From positions 58,094,001 to 58,158,000 of the forward strand of contig CM114271.1 in assembly GCA_050084515.1 (NCBI GenBank): DNA of 64,000 nucleotides, read 5' to 3'. The notes below the pieces were generated by a model, which was not told the origin of the DNA, made no database searches, and was given only the letters and a program-made list of their open reading frames with translations. Position 1 is the first letter of the stretch, and each line of letters begins with the position of its first letter. Both the position numbers and the translations under genes were made by a program. Shown here piece by piece: positions 61,166 to 64,000 of this stretch. The stretch comes from Blasia pusilla. Lineage: Eukaryota > Marchantiophyta > Marchantiopsida > Blasiales.

Positions 61166-61429
61166 TGGCTAGGAGAGAGTGATGAGGAGATGGTGCTCGG
61201 GTGGCATATATTTGCCTATCTTTGTAGGTTGACTCTGGTAGATCAGCCACAGGTGATGACTCCAATGGTGGGGTTGGATGATGAGTCTTTGGATCCGGAG
61301 GTCAGTGAGGAGGCAATAGATGGTCATGATATCCATAACAACGTGGAGGTTGTAGAGTTCTTGCGCACTCGAGTCATAGCGAGCACAGTGAGTGCTAGGG
61401 AGCGGGATCGGATCCTATAGAGAGCCACG

Positions 61430-62353
61430 AGGTTCAGGTGGGAGGGAACTCACATTTTGTGGGTATGGGAAGATGGTAGGATACGAGTGGTACCTCATCC
61501 TTTCCAGCGAGCATGTGTAGTGCAACATGCCCATGAGGAGTTGGGACATTTTGGAGTGGAGCGTACTTACAGCTTACTCCAGATTCAACATTGATGGCGC
61601 AAGATGCATACTGGGATATAGTAGTTTGTGGCCAGATGTATGGTATGTGATAGAGTGCGAGCATCCTTCAATGCTCCCACTCCGCAGTTATATCCTTTGC
61701 CCATTATAGATTTAGGTTATCGATGGAGTTTAGACTTTGCGGGACCTTTACCATTGACAGGACGTCATCACAGATACGTGTTGGTCATGGTGGAGCATTT
61801 CTCCAAGTGGATAGAGTTGGTGGCACTGCCGAACAAGGCGAGCGAGGGAATAGATTATGCATTTCTAGATCGTGTGCTTAGTCATTTAGGTGCACCTGCG
61901 GAAATGTTGATTGACCAGGGTATCGAGTTCAGGGGAGAGTTTCAGGCCTTGTGTGATCAGACGCTGGTAGATCACCGCAAGACATCCAGAGATTATCCTA
62001 CCACATCCAGAGATCATCTAGAGGCGGATGGGTTGGCCGAGAGAGTGGTACAGACGGTGAAGAAAGGATTGCCCAAGTATGGCTGGCAGCCGGGACAGTT
62101 GAGGGAGTGGGACCTACAGTTGCCATTGTTAGCTATGGGTTATTACTGTAGTCGACTGACATCCTTGGCGTTATTTTCACCGTACTTTTTGCTCTTTGGG
62201 AGAGAGCCAGATTTGCACGCAACCATTCGACGTGATATGGCGGAGGTGTTAGATCTTGATGATCTAGATGTGTGGGTACAAGCGTGTTCTCAGAGGACGG
62301 AGATTTTTCGTAGAGTTATGCCTATGGCCTTTAAGAACTTAGCTATTGCTTAG
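61430..62353 (+). pseudogene. gypsy integrase
   Basis: HHCC finger: VVQHAHEELGHFGVERTYSL (about 61518) and CMVCDR (61637). Core: YRWSLDFAGPLPLTGRHHRY (first Asp), MLIDQGIEFRGEF (second Asp) and EADGLAERVVQTVKKGL (Glu). Between the second Asp and the Glu lie 41 residues instead of the usual 35. The repeated words TSRDYPT and TSRDHL there suggest an 18-bp in-frame duplication. The open frame 61628-62353 ends at a TAG and continues in the same frame into the PHD region. Frame breaks upstream of 61628 split the finger from the core. Confidence 0.9.
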
Positions 62354-62791
62354 CATAGAGATACATTGAGGTACGCGACCTTTCGTGGAGGAGATTATTG
62401 TCCAAGGATTAGGAGGTTTCATCTTGGAGATTACGTGTATTTATAGTAGGCGGCACCCACGATGCTAGATGTCACTACAAGCCGCACGATCCTACGTGTG
62501 CGCGAGGTATTATCAATATGAGTCCTCATGTTGGAGGGACGAGATGGTATGGTTTGGAAGGATCATGTGCACAATTGTGCGCCATGTCATCTTCCGAACG
62601 TAGACGTGACAGTAAATCCGAGCTTGGCAGTGGTACCTCCAAGCTTGAGGTGTATGTTGTGCGGATTTGCGAGGGGTACAACCACTATGTTGGTATGTGA
62701 TGGTTGTTCTCGAGGGTGGCATATGTCATATCTGACCCTCCCTCTTGAAGTAGTTCCCACGAGACGATGGATGTGTTCAAGATGTGTATAG
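62354..62791 (+). pseudogene. Integrase tail with C-terminal PHD finger
   Basis: It is in frame with the integrase core. After stops at 62351, 62444, 62447 and 62519 it reads LHLGDYVYL-like and TILRVREVL tail segments, then LEGRDGMVWKDHVHNCAPCH. The PHD finger begins RCMLCGFARGTTTMLVCDGC, continues SRGWHMSYLTLPLEVVPTRR and ends WMCSRC (62651-62788). The Cys4-His-Cys3 pattern is complete except that the Cys two residues after HMS is Tyr here. PHD fingers read histone H3 tails, usually at Lys4. The position is the one chromodomains hold in chromoviruses, so a targeting role is a reasonable inference. Confidence 0.88.
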
Positions 62792-62867
62792 GGTAGTAGG
62801 TCATGTGAGAGAGATGTGATATTTTCTATCTGGAGTTGGGGGGATCCAACTGCCAGCTAGAGGGGCG

Positions 62868-63136
62868 GTTGTGTGATCTTCATGTATATATATGAGTTGA
62901 TATTCCTAAGCCATCCTTCTCATGTTGGGCCGTTGGAGCATCTCTCTTATATGTGTGTGAGATAGGACTAGAGTGCTAGGGTGCTAGCGTCCGGATTCTT
63001 TGACAGCACAGAGTGGACGAGTCTCGATATGGCCGATGTAGATTGAGGAGTGAAATTTTAGGCCGGATGTACCATTTTTCTATTCTTTATTTTTGTTGTG
63101 TGATCTCTATGTATATGTATGAGTTGATTTTTGTAT
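62868..63136 (+). repeat. Partial 3' LTR flanked by ~40-bp direct repeats
   Basis: The block 62906-63095 matches 54800-54980 of the 5' LTR. GTTGTGTGATCTTCATGTAT... (62868-62905) and GTTGTGTGATCTCTATGTAT... (63096-63136) are near-copies on each side of it. Confidence 0.7.
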
Positions 63137-63223
63137 ATGTGGATCGACCCGTGTGTGGGGAAGATCGGTGTTGTGTGGTGTAGATGTGACCAACGATGTA
63201 TATTGTGTAGCGATATGTATGCG
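63137..63223 (+). repeat. Short piece of the ~620-bp repeat end
   Basis: CAACGATGTATATTGTGTAG leads to ATGTATGCGCACGACA, matching the right ends of the repeats near 43740, 44360 and 53310. Confidence 0.6.
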
Positions 63224-64000
63224 CACGACAAGAGCATCAAAACTCTAGTAAGTTCATACTATGATGATTGCGCGTTGGGGTCTTTTGAAGGAGATACAAG
63301 ATGTGAGACACGTGCAAGTTGAGCGTCTTAGGCATTTATGGTCGTGACTCAAGAAACTTGAACCAAACATTAATCAAGATTTGAGAGAAGTTGAGTCTAG
63401 GTAGAGTGGTTACTAAGAGGTTGCAAACCGGATTTTAAACGTAACTAAAGTGGTTTCATATGCATTTTAGATCATAACTTTCAGGCGTGAGATGCATTTG
63501 AGATGAATAAGATGGGGTTGGAAAGCTTATGCAAAGCCAGTTCCAACATACCAAAGATCAAGATAAACGCATTAGTAGAAGTTGAGAAACTTCTTGGAAA
63601 CTATTGGACGGGAGTTGGGTTCAGGGCAAAAAAGGATGGTCTGAGAGTCCTCTTCCAAAGCTAGGAGGAGGGTGGAAACCCCAAAACTACTTAAAAGGGG
63701 GAGGCTCTCCAACGGTTTTTGAAACCTAAATTCCACTTTGGGATGCCATGAGGCGAACCAAGGGCACATAATAGATTGGGAGGTTGGCATCCGGGTACAA
63801 ACCCACGAGCCAAGTCTAAGGAACCTCGAGCCAAGTCCCAGGAATAATAATAATCTATATTATTATTCCATAGTACCTCTTTAGTTTCAACTCACCTATG
63901 CTTTTGACACATGACCTTTCTTACCAGTGGGATAGCTACCTGTCTAAGCCAAAAAGAGTTTGGAAGAATAACACAAAATAGAACCGTGCATAGCGCGGGG
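63224..64000 (+). repeat. Chromovirus LTR (copy D), open at the window edge
   Basis: It aligns with the reverse complement of copy B from near the LTR start (ATCAAAACTC...) through GGTCGTGACTCAAGAAACTTG and the CCCACTTTGGG-like segment. It lacks the first bases of the LTR and is markedly diverged. It may continue beyond 64000. Confidence 0.65.

Larger units (their letters stand above)
54464..63100 (+). mobile_element. Ty3/gypsy retrotransposon encoding a DNA methyltransferase and a PHD finger
   Basis: Order: 5' LTR (54464 to about 54984), leader, gag (56142-58111), protease (58540-58850), C5-cytosine methyltransferase (59271-60239), reverse transcriptase and RNase H (60618-61165), integrase (61430-62353), PHD finger (62651-62788) and a partial 3' LTR (about 62906-63095). 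Gag to PHD forms essentially one polyprotein path using two frames, with switches near 59265 and 60745. It is inactive: many stops, a chromovirus LTR fragment in gag, and the reverse transcriptase palm deleted. Three other pieces of the family lie in the window (1-3030, 38827-39150, 42779-43440). Confidence 0.9.

Overview
The window is nuclear DNA from a land plant, most likely an angiosperm. The evidence is one intact multi-exon gene with short introns, embedded in nested LTR retrotransposons, LINE debris, AT microsatellites and satellite-like repeats. Species cannot be read from the sequence. The only intact gene I can support is a protein phosphatase 2C (22977-30303, minus strand, 10 exons, 426 codons). 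Its exons were reconstructed by splice sites and phase. Two host-like remnants also occur: the C-terminus of a UDP-glucose 6-dehydrogenase pseudogene (33327-33737) and a PIF1-type helicase remnant (about 7987-8505).

The left third (1-22 kb) is layered mobile DNA. It holds the 5' end of a Ty3/gypsy element on the minus strand (1-3030), pieces of a chromodomain gypsy element (3566-4545 plus; 9322-16860 minus), and a Ty1/copia element with clear LTRs, 5-bp target duplication, PBS and PPT (10825-15776) nested in that chromovirus. A solo LTR of the same copia family lies at 6733-7202, and a second, older copia at 17397-22050. The middle (22-31 kb) is the PP2C gene and its GC-rich upstream region. 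From 31 to 54 kb there are foldback sequences, a dispersed repeat of about 620 bp (three copies), a decayed minus-strand copia, gypsy LTR remnants, long (TA)n and (GA)n tracts, and a 177-bp-period satellite-like array interrupted by a LINE.

The most striking region is 54464-63100, a decayed but nearly complete Ty3/gypsy element. Its order is LTR, gag with two zinc knuckles, aspartic protease, a C5-cytosine DNA methyltransferase domain (59271-60239), reverse transcriptase with the palm deleted, RNase H, integrase, and a C-terminal PHD finger (62651-62788). The methyltransferase frame is indel-free over 323 codons and shows motifs I, IV (Pro-Cys), VI (Glu-Asn-Val), VIII and X. It is broken only by stop codons, most of which fit C-to-T change. 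A second integrase tail plus PHD finger lies at 42779-43440, so the PHD finger belongs to the family and is not an accident of one copy. The element thus carries a predicted chromatin writer (methyltransferase) and reader (PHD). The combination, if confirmed in intact relatives, is the best candidate here for an unusual system.

This copy and almost all other mobile elements in the window are inactive by stops, frameshifts and deletions. Large stretches (for example 4.7-6.7, 36.9-38.8, 40.4-42.8 and 44.4-47.6 kb) hold no gene I can recognise.
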